A stretch of 64,000 bases of DNA, from NCBI GenBank assembly GCA_900467685.1, contig UBQX01000008.1, positions 62,001-126,000 on the forward strand. The letters run 5' to 3'. The notes beneath the pieces were generated by a model, which worked only from the letters and a program-made list of their open reading frames with translations, ran no database searches and had not been told where the DNA came from. Origin of the DNA: Hyphomicrobiales bacterium (GTDB lineage: Bacteria > Pseudomonadota > Alphaproteobacteria > Rhizobiales > Rhizobiaceae). Of this stretch, positions 34,721-43,746 are shown in pieces. The stretch's first letter is position 1. Every line of letters begins with the position of its first letter. A program made the position numbers and the translations under genes.

Positions 34721-37093
34721 TCACGCCAGCGTGTTGGCCTCGAAGGAGGCGGCGATATGCGGAAATTCAGGAGCCGTCTCGCGGCCCTTGAGAAGGCCCA
34801 GAACACGCGGCGGGGTCAAGGGCAGTTCGCGAACCTGTTTTCCGGTCGCATTGGCAACAGCGCAGCCGATGGCAGCCGCCACGCCGAGGATCGGCACTTC
34901 GCCCGCGCCCTTCGTGCCGAGCGGCCCGCTCGACGGCGCGCCCTCGTAAAGATCGGCGACGACCGGCACGACATCGCCCGCCAGCGGCAAACGATAGGTC
35001 TCGAACCCGTCCTCGCGGATGCGTCCGTCAACTGAAATCGTCACGGCCTCATGCAGCGCATAGCCGAGCCCCTGCACGACGCCGCCCTGGATTTGCCCCA
35101 TGATGGCACGGCGGTTCAGCGCGCGGCCGACATCCTGCACGACGCGATAGGCCAGAACCTCGACATGGCCGGTATCCGGATCGACCGCGACCTCCGCCTC
35201 GTGGACAACGAAGACCGGGATTTCCAGCGCCTCGATCATATGCCCGAAGGCGCAGCCGGACATGGAGGGCACCGGCTTGCCGGTGAAGCTCCCCGTGCCC
35301 GTGATCGGGCCGGAGACTGTCTGGGCGTGCTGGACCACGGTCGAAATCGCGATGCCCGAGCCGGGCCGCCCCTTGATCGCGACGCGCCCGCCGACAAGCT
35401 CCAGTTCCTCCGGCCGGGTCTGCAGAAGCTCGCTGGCAAAACCGAAGAGCTTGTTGCGTACCTCATCCGCCGCCCCGATGCTGGCGGCACCGATGGACAC
35501 GGTCGTGCGCCCGCCGCCGACGCCGACATCGAGGCCGGCGGAATCCGTATCGGCTTCGCGCACCACGACCTGATCAGGCGTCAGCCCCAATTGTCCCGCT
35601 ACGATCTGCGGCAGGGATTGCATCATCGTGCCGGAGCCGATCTCGACGCCCGAGGTGACGAGCGTCGCGCTGCCATCGGCATTCATGTTGATCGTGGCCG
35701 CAGAAGGGCCGACGAAGACGAACCATGTGCCGACCGTCGTCGCGCGACCATAGAGCCGGCCATCGGCCTTGTCTTCCGCCGTGCCGGTGACGGCGCGCAA
35801 GCCATCCATGCGTTCCAGCATCGGCCCCAGCACATCGCCTTCGAACACCTGTCCGGTCGCGCCGAGATCGCCGTCGCCGAGCACATTCTTCTTGCGGAAC
35901 GCCAGCGGATCGAACCCGAGTGCCTGGCAGATTTCGTCCGTATGCCGTTCCAGCGCGAAAGTGTTGTAGACGCCGTTGCAGGCCCGAAACGCGCCGTTCG
36001 GTGGCGTATTCGTATAGACGGCGCGGCTGACAAGCCGCATCGCGCCGACGCGGTAATTACCGCCCAGCGTATGCGCGGTCATGGTAGAGAGGAAAATCTG
36101 CTCGCCGCCATAGGCTCCGCAATCCATGAGCACGACCGCCTCGCGCCCGGCAATCTCGCCATCGGCGGTGACGGCGGAACGGATGAGGATTTCCGCATTC
36201 TCGCGGCAGAGGCAGGTTGCCATCTCCTCCTGCCGGGTATTTTCGATGACCACCGTGCGCCCCGTCATGCGCGCCAAAAGCGCCGTAATCGGCTCGATGG
36301 TCGCGTCAAATTTCAGGCCGAAGCCGCCGCCGACCGGCGGTACGGTCACCCGCACACGGCCCGGCGGCAGTTGCAACACGCGGCCCGTGACATTGCGGAC
36401 CGTCCAGGGCACCTGCGTCGAGGTCTCGATATGGGCGCGGCCGTTTTCCCAGGAGCCAATCGCCGTGCGCGGCTCGAAGGGTGCGTGGCTCTGACGCCCG
36501 ACACGGATCGTCGTCTCGACGATCTTCACGTCCGGCCGAGCGAAAGCCGCGTCGACATCGCCGCGCGTGGTGCGCGCTTCCCAGGCAATATTGCCCTCGC
36601 GCGCGCCGCCTTCGGTCAGCACCTCATAATCGCGCCAGCCCTCATGAACCAGCCGCGCATTTTTAGCCAGCGCCTCGGCCATGGTGAGGACCGGCGCAAG
36701 CGGTTCGATCTCCAGTTCGACAAGAGCCAGCGCCGCCCTCGCCTCGGCTTCCGTCTCGGCGGCAATCGCGATAATGGGCTCGCCGTGATAGCGGACTGTA
36801 TCGATGGCAAGCAGCGGATGGTCCGCGATGCCGATGCCATAAAGGCCCGGCGCATCATGGCCGGTGGCAATGGCGCGGACGCCCGGCGCGTTGCGCGCGG
36901 CCTCGACATCCAACTTGACGATCCGGCCTGCGGGAACGTTGGAGCGCAAGAGAACGGCATGCAGCATGTCCGGGCGAACACGATCGACCGTGTAGCGGGT
37001 GCGGCCGCGCAGCTTGTCGCGGGCGTCGCGGCGCGGCAGGTCCATGACGGTGGCGGAGAGTTCAGGCGCGGTCTCGGACAGGGTCTCAGACAT
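34721..37093 (-). CDS. Molybdenum hydroxylase large subunit (xanthine-dehydrogenase/CoxL family)
   Basis: Predicted 790 residues with the molybdopterin-binding subunit layout. Markers include TRQEEMATCL, the substrate and Moco loop NGAFRACNG, GIEIGSGTMMQSL-type glycine loop, VVQDVGRALN, and the catalytic Glu in GTKGAGEVPI near the C terminus. It should hydroxylate a carbon next to a ring nitrogen or an aldehyde, using water as oxygen source. I chose the ATG at 37093 (MSETLSETAPEL), which overlaps the small-subunit stop by 8 bases; longer upstream frame is a read in another gene. No AMAYRCAF-type copper-CO-dehydrogenase active-site loop is present, so a CO dehydrogenase role is unlikely. Confidence 0.92.
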   Translation of the reverse strand: MSETLSETAPELSATVMDLPRRDARDKLRGRTRYTVDRVRPDMLHAVLLRSNVPAGRIVKLDVEAARNAPGVRAIATGHDAPGLYGIGIADHPLLAIDTVRYHGEPIIAIAAETEAEARAALALVELEIEPLAPVLTMAEALAKNARLVHEGWRDYEVLTEGGAREGNIAWEARTTRGDVDAAFARPDVKIVETTIRVGRQSHAPFEPRTAIGSWENGRAHIETSTQVPWTVRNVTGRVLQLPPGRVRVTVPPVGGGFGLKFDATIEPITALLARMTGRTVVIENTRQEEMATCLCRENAEILIRSAVTADGEIAGREAVVLMDCGAYGGEQIFLSTMTAHTLGGNYRVGAMRLVSRAVYTNTPPNGAFRACNGVYNTFALERHTDEICQALGFDPLAFRKKNVLGDGDLGATGQVFEGDVLGPMLERMDGLRAVTGTAEDKADGRLYGRATTVGTWFVFVGPSAATINMNADGSATLVTSGVEIGSGTMMQSLPQIVAGQLGLTPDQVVVREADTDSAGLDVGVGGGRTTVSIGAASIGAADEVRNKLFGFASELLQTRPEELELVGGRVAIKGRPGSGIAISTVVQHAQTVSGPITGTGSFTGKPVPSMSGCAFGHMIEALEIPVFVVHEAEVAVDPDTGHVEVLAYRVVQDVGRALNRRAIMGQIQGGVVQGLGYALHEAVTISVDGRIREDGFETYRLPLAGDVVPVVADLYEGAPSSGPLGTKGAGEVPILGVAAAIGCAVANATGKQVRELPLTPPRVLGLLKGRETAPEFPHIAASFEANTLA

Positions 37094-37583
37094 GCGCTGT
37101 CTCCTTTGCCTGACGACCGGATTTCTGCGCCTCCAGATGGTCAGCCACGGCATCGATGATCCGCTCATAGCCGGTGCAGCGACAGATATTGCCGGACATC
37201 GCGGTCTTGATCTCGGGCCGCGTCGCCTCCGGATTGTCGCGCACAAAGGCGGACAGGCTCATCACCATGCCGGGAAAACACATGCCGCATTGCACGACAT
37301 CGGCCGCCTCGAACGCTGCCTGCAGGGGATGCAGCGTCTGATCGCCGCTGCTCAAGCCTTCGATGGTCGTGACCGAACAGCCGGAAACCAGCCCAACGGG
37401 CTTGAGGCAGGACATCACCGGCTCGCCATCGACATGCACCGTGCATGCCCCGCAGAAGCCCTCGCGGCAGACCGCTTTCGCGCCGGTCAGGAATTTCTCC
37501 TGCCGCAGCACATCGAGCAGCGGCGTCATCGGGTCGTCGTGGAAGCGGCAGCGATCGCCGTTGAGCTGGAATGTCACCGTCAT
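37086..37583 (-). CDS. Molybdenum hydroxylase small subunit, two [2Fe-2S] clusters
   Basis: Predicted 165 residues. The plant-ferredoxin-type cluster ligands are in CREGFCGAC with the fourth Cys in MSCLKPVG, and the second cluster ligands are in CGMCFPG and CRCTGYE. This is the standard small subunit of heterotrimeric xanthine-dehydrogenase-like enzymes, passing electrons from the Mo site to FAD. It overlaps both neighbours (4 and 8 bases). Confidence 0.95.
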   Translation of the reverse strand: MTVTFQLNGDRCRFHDDPMTPLLDVLRQEKFLTGAKAVCREGFCGACTVHVDGEPVMSCLKPVGLVSGCSVTTIEGLSSGDQTLHPLQAAFEAADVVQCGMCFPGMVMSLSAFVRDNPEATRPEIKTAMSGNICRCTGYERIIDAVADHLEAQKSGRQAKETAHV

Positions 37584-38425
37584 GCCGCACCGCCTTTCTG
37601 GAGAGCTGCGAAGGCGCGGCGCACCAGCGCCGGCAGCACCTCGCGGCGATACCAGCCCTCGGCCTCGATGCCGTCGCGGCCCATGAAATCGTTGGTCTTT
37701 TCGGCCAGCGCCTGCGTCTCTTCGGGCGTAACAGCCTTGCCGGAAAGCTCATCTTCCAGCGCCGTCCAGCGGCGGGCGACGGGCTCGACGGAGCCGACAG
37801 CAACGCGGATTGCCCCGCCAGATGCGCGCGCGACGGAAACGATGGCGACGGGGTAGTCGCCCGCCTTGCGCAGCGGCAGGCGGACATGGGCGGAGGCGGT
37901 TGCCGCGCGAGGCACGATGACTCGGGTGAGCAGTGCTGTTTTCAAAAGAACGGCGCGCTCTGCTAGAAAGGTCGAGATCGGCAAGATGCGCCCGCCGTCA
38001 GCCACCATCAATTCCACCTGCGCGTCGAGCGCAAGCAAAGCTGGCACAAGATCGGCGGCGGCGAAATCGAGGGTGCAGAGATTGCCGCCGACCGTCGCGA
38101 CACGGCGGATCGCGGGATTGGCGGCACCCGTCGCGGCGGCGGCGAGACCTTCCAGACCAGCAAGGCCGTTGATCGCTTGAGCAAGGCCTGCATGGGTGAC
38201 GGCGGCACCGATCGAGACACGGTCGTCCAGCACGTCGACCCTCTGAAGCTCGGCAATCTTGGAAAGCGCAACGATCCGCTCCGGCAGGGCCACGCCACGC
38301 CGCGGATCGCGCATTATCCATGTCCCGCCGGCCAGCACAGCGGCACCCGCTGCGCGCGCGTCAACGGCCTCCGCGACCGTGGCGACGGAATCGAATATGC
38401 GTTCCGGACCTTCTCTCATGTCCAT
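37580..38425 (-). CDS. Molybdenum hydroxylase FAD-binding subunit
   Basis: Predicted 281 residues of the CO-dehydrogenase/xanthine-dehydrogenase FAD family. The flavin motif AGGTWIMRDP (about 30-40) and the second motif TVGGNLCTLDFAAADL (about 110) are visible. I chose the ATG at 38425 because AGAGGGGT lies 7 bases ahead; the frame opens 12 codons earlier. It is the first gene of the operon FAD subunit - small subunit - large subunit - aminotransferase - cupin/NTF2, and its leader carries the second copy of the pxpA leader. Confidence 0.93.
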   Translation of the reverse strand: MDMREGPERIFDSVATVAEAVDARAAGAAVLAGGTWIMRDPRRGVALPERIVALSKIAELQRVDVLDDRVSIGAAVTHAGLAQAINGLAGLEGLAAAATGAANPAIRRVATVGGNLCTLDFAAADLVPALLALDAQVELMVADGGRILPISTFLAERAVLLKTALLTRVIVPRAATASAHVRLPLRKAGDYPVAIVSVARASGGAIRVAVGSVEPVARRWTALEDELSGKAVTPEETQALAEKTNDFMGRDGIEAEGWYRREVLPALVRRAFAALQKGGAA

Positions 38426-38445
38426 GCGAACACCCCTCTGAAAAG

Positions 38446-38535
38446 CCGTCTTTTGCGGCATTGCAGCGATCTTCGCCTGTGCGAAGGCCCCTGTGAAATA
38501 GTCATTTCTTGATTGTAATATCGAAAAAACAGATG
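38446..38535 (-). promoter_or_regulatory. Leader of the molybdenum-hydroxylase operon, copy 2 of the shared pxpA leader
   Basis: Bases 38492-38534 equal 15997-16039 at 41 of 43 positions; flanking similarity runs to the ribosome site, where both have GACGGC then GAGGGGT before the ATG. The core is 67 bases from the ATG, against 69 in copy 1. No regulator gene diverges here; instead the hyuB gene of pair 2 ends just upstream. It is therefore a stand-alone promoter/operator copy, probably bound by the LysR protein at 16063. Confidence 0.75.
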
Positions 38536-38559
38536 GCCGGCGGAATGTCCGCCGGCCAT
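38533..38559 (-). terminator. Terminator of hyuAB pair 2
   Basis: Perfect 12-bp ATGGCCGGCGGA/TCCGCCGGCCAT stem with a 3-base loop, followed on the minus strand by CTGTTTTTTCG. It lies 9 bases after the hyuB stop. The T-run is part of the shared leader of the next operon. Confidence 0.85.
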
Positions 38560-38567
38560 CGTTCTAC

Positions 38568-40535
38568 TCAGCCCCAATGGGCGACCGTGCGTTTCTCGTA
38601 GCTCTCGCGGAACTGCTCCGTCGTCTTCGGCAGAACCTCGCCGCTTTCCCAATCGAGGATCACGGCGTAACGGCGCACGGCGTCGAGCGCATCGATATCT
38701 CCGGCCTTGTAAAGCCGCGACACCTCCGCCGGGTCCATCCGCGCCCAGCTCTTGCGCTTGTCCCGCATGTCGGCGCGCAGCGCCTCGGTGGCGGCCGTGT
38801 CGATTTCGTATTCGCAAAGATCGGCATCGATCTCCTTGATCACAACACCATAGTCCAGCGCCGCGCGACGGATCGAGACATAGTCATCGATGACATCCAC
38901 AAGCACCTTCTGCGGATCGCGTTCCAGCGGGTCGCCGAAACCGCCGCCGCCGGCCGTGGGACGGGCGAACTGGTCGCCGGTATAGACCGGATAGTCGGAG
39001 AAGACGGAGCCGAGCCAGGTTTCCTTGTCCTCGCCGGCCCGCTTGATGGTCAGCCCGTGCGGCATGGAGGGAAGCCCGCCTTCGACGCCCCAGACGACGG
39101 CGCGTTCGCGGTCGCAGATATAAGACATGACCGACTTTTCGGATTCCAGCAGCAGCGAGGTCTTCTGGACGCCGACGCCGCCGCGCCATTTGCCGGGACC
39201 GGCCGAGTCCTGCAGGATCTGGAACTCGACCGTATGGGTCGGGTTGACGCGCTCGTTACCCTCGTTGGGCTGCGACATCAGGCCCGTGCCGAAGCAGGCG
39301 GTCGTCACATCCGCACCATCCTTGCCGTTGCGTCCGCCCCAGCCGCCGGGCAGCCATTCGTAGAACATGAAGATCGGCTTCTCCGGCTTGCGGGCATCCA
39401 GCCCGCCAGCCAGCAGATATTCGAGATTGAAGGCGCAGGCGATGGCGCGTTCCGGCATGATTTTCGACCACATTTCGAAGATCGCGTTCATGATCTTTTC
39501 GAAGGGCATCAGGAAGCCGGTGACGGCAATCGGCCATTCGGCGCTGACGACACTGTTTTTCGGCGCCGTCACCTCGATCATGCGGTAGAAGCCGGAATTC
39601 AATGGCAGGTCAGGGAAGAAGGTCTTGGTGCCGGCAACGACCGCCGAGAAGGTCGCGCCGGGGGCCGAATTGTACATGGATGCGATGGTCGAGTGGCTTC
39701 CGGTGAAGTCGTAATGGATCGTATCGCCCTTGATCGTCATCTTGATGCGGATCGGGATCATGCCCTCGCCGGTCGCGGGATCGCGGTCGATATAGTCCAC
39801 CGTTTCCCAGGTGCCGTCGGGCAGTTCGGCGATGCGCTTGCGCGCCGCGCGCTCCACATAGTCCTGCACCTCCTGCATGCCGCGCGTCACCTGATCGCGG
39901 CCATATTTGCGCACCAGCCGCAGGATTTCGCGCTCGGCCACCTGCGTCGCCTGCGACTGCGAATGGATGTCGCCGATGATCGAGGCCGGGTCGCGGGTCT
40001 GGGCGGCGATGAGGTTCGCAACGTCCGCGCAGAAGCGGCCGCCATGGAAGAGCCTGACCGGCGTGATGCGCATGCCCTCGCGGAACATGTCGCGCGCCGT
40101 CACGTCGAAGGAGCCCGGCACCGAGCCGCCAAGGTCGGACCAGTGGCCGTTTGACTGCGAGAAGCCGATCAGGTGATCCTCGTCGAAGATCGGGCGGACG
40201 AGACGCACGTCGGAAAAATGCGTACCGCCGGCGTAAGGATCGTTGATGGCATAGACATCGCCCGGGACCATCTCGCCCTCGAAGGCGCGGATCACGTCCT
40301 TGCAGGTGAAATGCAGCGTGCCGACATGCACGGCGATGTCCTGATTGCCCTGCGCGACCGAATTGCCGTCGCAGTCATGCAACCCGTTGGAAAAATCGCG
40401 ATTGTAGATCACGAAGGAATAGCAGGTGCGCAGCATCTGCTCGGCCATCTGGTCGACCGAAGTGATGAAGGAGTTCTTCAGAACCTCGAAGGTCACGGGG
40501 TCAAGGCTGCCGCCGACATTCATCATCTTGTTCAT
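38568..40535 (-). CDS. hyuB: HyuB, hydantoinase/oxoprolinase B subunit (pair 2)
   Basis: Predicted 655 residues of the N-methylhydantoinase B family, clearly different from the pair-1 protein (593 residues). Family features are SFVIYNRDFSNGLHDCDGN, the metal-site segment INDPYAGGTHFSDV, and GGGGFGDPLERDPQ late in the protein. I chose the ATG at 40535 (MNKMMNVGGSLDP); the open frame before it lies inside hyuA. About 70 extra C-terminal residues follow the usual Gly-rich end. It lies 5 bases after hyuA. Confidence 0.91.
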   Translation of the reverse strand: MNKMMNVGGSLDPVTFEVLKNSFITSVDQMAEQMLRTCYSFVIYNRDFSNGLHDCDGNSVAQGNQDIAVHVGTLHFTCKDVIRAFEGEMVPGDVYAINDPYAGGTHFSDVRLVRPIFDEDHLIGFSQSNGHWSDLGGSVPGSFDVTARDMFREGMRITPVRLFHGGRFCADVANLIAAQTRDPASIIGDIHSQSQATQVAEREILRLVRKYGRDQVTRGMQEVQDYVERAARKRIAELPDGTWETVDYIDRDPATGEGMIPIRIKMTIKGDTIHYDFTGSHSTIASMYNSAPGATFSAVVAGTKTFFPDLPLNSGFYRMIEVTAPKNSVVSAEWPIAVTGFLMPFEKIMNAIFEMWSKIMPERAIACAFNLEYLLAGGLDARKPEKPIFMFYEWLPGGWGGRNGKDGADVTTACFGTGLMSQPNEGNERVNPTHTVEFQILQDSAGPGKWRGGVGVQKTSLLLESEKSVMSYICDRERAVVWGVEGGLPSMPHGLTIKRAGEDKETWLGSVFSDYPVYTGDQFARPTAGGGGFGDPLERDPQKVLVDVIDDYVSIRRAALDYGVVIKEIDADLCEYEIDTAATEALRADMRDKRKSWARMDPAEVSRLYKAGDIDALDAVRRYAVILDWESGEVLPKTTEQFRESYEKRTVAHWG

Positions 40536-40540
40536 GGGGT

Positions 40541-42568
40541 TCAGCCTTTCGTGGAAATGAGGATGTTCATGTAGGCATCGACCTTGGCGGTCATGCCGGG
40601 CGGCACGACGGTCGTGGAGTCGAATTGCTCGACAATGGCAGGGCCTTCGAAGGCGGCACCCGCTTCGAGTTTTTCGCGCTCGTAGATCGCCGCATCGTGG
40701 GCGACGGCCTCGAACCAGACCTTCCGGCGGGAGACCGGCTCGGGCTTGTGCGGACGAACCTCGAATTTCGGCATGTCGGCTTTCGGAACCGTGCCGATGG
40801 CCTTGATCGCAATGCGGAAAATGGCAACGGGCGCCTCGTCGCGGCGGAAGTTGAACTCCCGCTCGTGCTCGGCATGGAAGCCCTCGACCAGATCGGAGAC
40901 GCTGGTGATTTTCGCGGGTGCCGAGACCGAAAGCGAACGCCACTGGCCCGCATACATCATCTCGACGGAGCGCATCAGCGTCATGTCTTCGCGCGCCACG
41001 CCTTCATGCGTCAGCCGCTCGACGGCCTGTGCTTCCATCTTGGCAAACGCCGCTTCCATCTCGTCCGGTGCGACGGTGGAGGCATTGGTCATGAAGCTGT
41101 CGGAAAAGTCGTGCTGGACATCGACCAGCAGGCAGCCGAGCGCCGAGGTGACGCCGGGGTTCGGCGGCACGATGACGGTTGGGATCGCGAGTTCCTTGGC
41201 GACCGCCGCACCATGCAGCGCGCCGGCCCCGCCGAAGGCGACGAGCGCGAAATCGCGCGGGTCGTAGCCGCGGCTGATCGACAGCAGGCGCACGGCGTTC
41301 GCCATGTTAGCATTGGCAACGGCAACAATGGCTTCCGCCGCCTGATGCAGGCTCATGTTGAACGGGGTGGCGACGGTATTCTGGACGGCTTCGATCGCGA
41401 GCGACGGATCGAGCGTGATCTTGCCGCCGGCAAGGCTGGTGCCGAGGCGGCCGAGCACGACATTGGCGTCGGTGTTGGTCGCGGTCTTGTTGCCGTTCTT
41501 GTAGCAGGCAGGACCCGGATAGGCGCCTGCCGATTGCGGACCGTTGCGCAACGACCCGCCCTCGTCGCGCCAGGCGAGCGACCCGCCGCCGGCGCCGATG
41601 GTCAGGACTTCAATGGAGGGGAAGCGGATCGGGTAGCCGTATTCGATATACCAGTCCTTGGTGATGCGCGGCTCGCCGTTATAGGCGAGCGACACGTCGG
41701 TGCTGGTGCCGCCCATGTCGAAGCCGATGGAATTGGGGAAGCCGCAGAGATTGCCGATGAAGCGGCTGGCAATGGCGCCCGCCGCAATGCCGGAACCGGC
41801 CAGACGCGCCGAGAATTCCTTCACGCTTGCCGGCGTCATCACGCCGCCGCCGCTGTGGAGCAGCAGCAGGTCTCTTGCATAGCCGCCTTCAGCCAGCTTG
41901 TCGCCAAGCCGCGAGACATAGTCGACGACGACGGGCGCGCAGACCGAGTTTGCCATGGTGGTGGAGAAGCGCTCGTGTTCGAAGATTTCCGGCATGACTT
42001 CCGACGAGATCGAGACCGGAACGTCGGGCATGACCTCCTTGAGGATATCACGCATCCGGCGCTCGTTCTCGCCGTTGACATAGGAGTTCATGAAGCAGAC
42101 GGCGACCGACTTCACGTCGCGCTTCTTCAGCACCTCGGCGACGCGGCGGGCGCCGGCCTCGTCCAGCGGCGTCATCACCTTGCCGTCGGCATCGACGCGT
42201 TCCAGAACCGTCAGGCGATCGCGGCGCGGCACATAGGGCTTGGCGACGTCCTTGTAGGTGTCCCAGAGGTCTTCCTTGTTGGAGCGGCGGATTTCCACCA
42301 CGTCACGAAAACCCTCGGTGCAGACCATGGCCGTGCGCGGAATGCGCCGGGTAATCAGCGCATTGGTGGCGACCGTCGTGCCGTGGGAAAACATCGTGAC
42401 CTCGGAAAGGTCGATCTTCGCCTGCTCAATGCCGTTCAGGATCGCCTGCATCGGATCGTGCGGGGTCGACGACGTTTTTTCGATGCGGATCGCGCCGCTC
42501 TCCTCGTCCATGATGCAGATGTCGGTGAAGGTTCCTCCGACATCGACGGCGACTCTGGTCTTGCTCAT
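40541..42568 (-). CDS. hyuA: HyuA, hydantoinase/oxoprolinase ATP-binding subunit (pair 2)
   Basis: Predicted 675 residues with the paired nucleotide motifs DVGGTFTDICI near the N terminus and FDMGGTSTDVSL near 285, GAGGGSLAW near 330, AFGGAGALHGAAVAKEL near 455, and a C-terminal STTVVPPGM segment. Compared with pair 1 it keeps the AFGGAGxLH motif typical of oxoprolinase/hydantoinase A, where pair 1 has a shorter AGGGAAGIN version, so the two pairs probably have different substrates. GAGGAACCAGC precedes the ATG at 42568. Confidence 0.91.
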   Translation of the reverse strand: MSKTRVAVDVGGTFTDICIMDEESGAIRIEKTSSTPHDPMQAILNGIEQAKIDLSEVTMFSHGTTVATNALITRRIPRTAMVCTEGFRDVVEIRRSNKEDLWDTYKDVAKPYVPRRDRLTVLERVDADGKVMTPLDEAGARRVAEVLKKRDVKSVAVCFMNSYVNGENERRMRDILKEVMPDVPVSISSEVMPEIFEHERFSTTMANSVCAPVVVDYVSRLGDKLAEGGYARDLLLLHSGGGVMTPASVKEFSARLAGSGIAAGAIASRFIGNLCGFPNSIGFDMGGTSTDVSLAYNGEPRITKDWYIEYGYPIRFPSIEVLTIGAGGGSLAWRDEGGSLRNGPQSAGAYPGPACYKNGNKTATNTDANVVLGRLGTSLAGGKITLDPSLAIEAVQNTVATPFNMSLHQAAEAIVAVANANMANAVRLLSISRGYDPRDFALVAFGGAGALHGAAVAKELAIPTVIVPPNPGVTSALGCLLVDVQHDFSDSFMTNASTVAPDEMEAAFAKMEAQAVERLTHEGVAREDMTLMRSVEMMYAGQWRSLSVSAPAKITSVSDLVEGFHAEHEREFNFRRDEAPVAIFRIAIKAIGTVPKADMPKFEVRPHKPEPVSRRKVWFEAVAHDAAIYEREKLEAGAAFEGPAIVEQFDSTTVVPPGMTAKVDAYMNILISTKG

Positions 42569-42612
42569 GCTGGTTCCTCGAAATGCGCGTCGAAAGGACG
42601 CGAGGGGTCGTT

Positions 42613-42635
42613 CCGGTTCCCCCAAGGAGAACCGG
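42613..42635. promoter_or_regulatory. Inverted repeat in front of hyuA (pair 2)
   Basis: CCGGTTC-N9-GAACCGG, a perfect 7-bp inverted repeat, lies 45 bases before the hyuA ATG and 36 bases after the AraC stop. It could be an operator or a weak stem ending the araC transcript; there is no T-run on the minus strand. Confidence 0.4.
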
Positions 42636-42670
42636 TTCAATGGTGAGATGATGGGAATGTCAGGCCGCCG

Positions 42671-43654
42671 TCAGTTCCGGCGGCTGCGTCCCGGCGGCGG
42701 CGCATCCGGCACATTCGTCGCCTGGCGACGCGTGTCGGAGGGCGAGCAGCCGAAGCGTGTGCGATAGTGCTTGCAGAACTGCGACTGGTCGGCAAAGCCC
42801 CAGCGATAGGCGACCTCGGCGATCGTCCCCTTCGCCGTCAGCGACATCAAGTCTTCGGAGCAGCGGTCGAGCCTGCAGTCGCGAATGAAGCTGTTGATCG
42901 ACTTGTCGCTATCCTGGAAGAGCCCCTGCAGGTAGCGCAGCGAAATCCCGCAGGCATCGGCCACCGCCTGCGGCCCCAGATCCGGGTCCTTCAGGTTGTC
43001 GCGGATATATTGCTCGGCGCGATGCAGGTGGCTCGCCCGGATCGGCGAGACGTTGCTGTCCAGCACCCGGTCATCGCTGACGATGGAAAGGCAGAGCATG
43101 TCGAGAATATGCTTGCCGGCCAGTTCGCGCGCCGCCTCGTTGATCTCCGGCGCACGTTCTATTGTGAGGCGAACCGTGTCGAGGAAGAGCGCCGCGACCC
43201 CTTGCGTCGCATCGAAACTCAGCGCGCTCAGGCGATCAGCCGAGCCGATGCGGGAGCGGACGCTGGCCGAGGGCACTTTCAGCACCCAGAGCGCATTGGT
43301 GCGGCCATGCCAGAACTCGTATGGCGCATCGCCGCGCTCGACAAGGAAGCCTCCGGGCTGGCATTTCACCGTCCGCGAGCCTTGCGAGAAATTCACCTCG
43401 CTCAGCGTCGGAATGGTGATCAGCAGGCTGGAATCCCGCTCGTTGAGGAAATGCCGGCGCTGGCGGCGATAGATCAGCCCGTCGCATTGCATGCGCGAGA
43501 CGCCGACCATGCCCAGCGACCAGGTTTCCAGCGCGCCCTTGAACTCGCGCCGGTTTCTATATTCGGTGTCCAGCGGAAAATAGGTTTCCGTGACCGCAGT
43601 CTGCCAGGCGTCACCGCCCGAGAGATTGCCTACAGTATCGACGACATATTTCAT
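42671..43654 (-). CDS. AraC-family regulator upstream of hyuAB pair 2
   Basis: Predicted 327 residues with an AraC-binding-like N-terminal domain (about 25-195) and a C-terminal double helix-turn-helix (about 215-310, including GTIAEVAYRWGFADQSQFCKHY). It lies in the same direction as hyuA, 102 bases upstream, and 92 bases after the NTF2-like gene. It is only distantly similar to the AraC protein at 27483, consistent with separate control of the two hyuAB pairs. Confidence 0.87.
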   Translation of the reverse strand: MKYVVDTVGNLSGGDAWQTAVTETYFPLDTEYRNRREFKGALETWSLGMVGVSRMQCDGLIYRRQRRHFLNERDSSLLITIPTLSEVNFSQGSRTVKCQPGGFLVERGDAPYEFWHGRTNALWVLKVPSASVRSRIGSADRLSALSFDATQGVAALFLDTVRLTIERAPEINEAARELAGKHILDMLCLSIVSDDRVLDSNVSPIRASHLHRAEQYIRDNLKDPDLGPQAVADACGISLRYLQGLFQDSDKSINSFIRDCRLDRCSEDLMSLTAKGTIAEVAYRWGFADQSQFCKHYRTRFGCSPSDTRRQATNVPDAPPPGRSRRN

Positions 43655-43746
43655 TCCTCGACGCTCCCCTGATGACCTTATGGTCTTCGATTATGCTGGG
43701 GAGAATACATGAAAACCGACGCCGGTATTGGTCAAAAACGCATAAT

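Noticed and set aside
35051-37159. Long plus-strand open frame opposite the molybdenum hydroxylase (702 codons)
   Set aside because: The opposite strand has clear hydroxylase motifs; this frame has low-complexity Arg/His/Asp composition and no ribosome site.
34721-38425. Aerobic CO dehydrogenase (coxMSL)
   Set aside because: Subunit order and folds are similar, but the large subunit lacks the active-site loop with the copper-binding Cys and no cox accessory genes are present.
40625-42646. Long plus-strand open frame opposite hyuA of pair 2 (673 codons)
   Set aside because: Same shadow effect; the HyuA motifs are on the minus strand.
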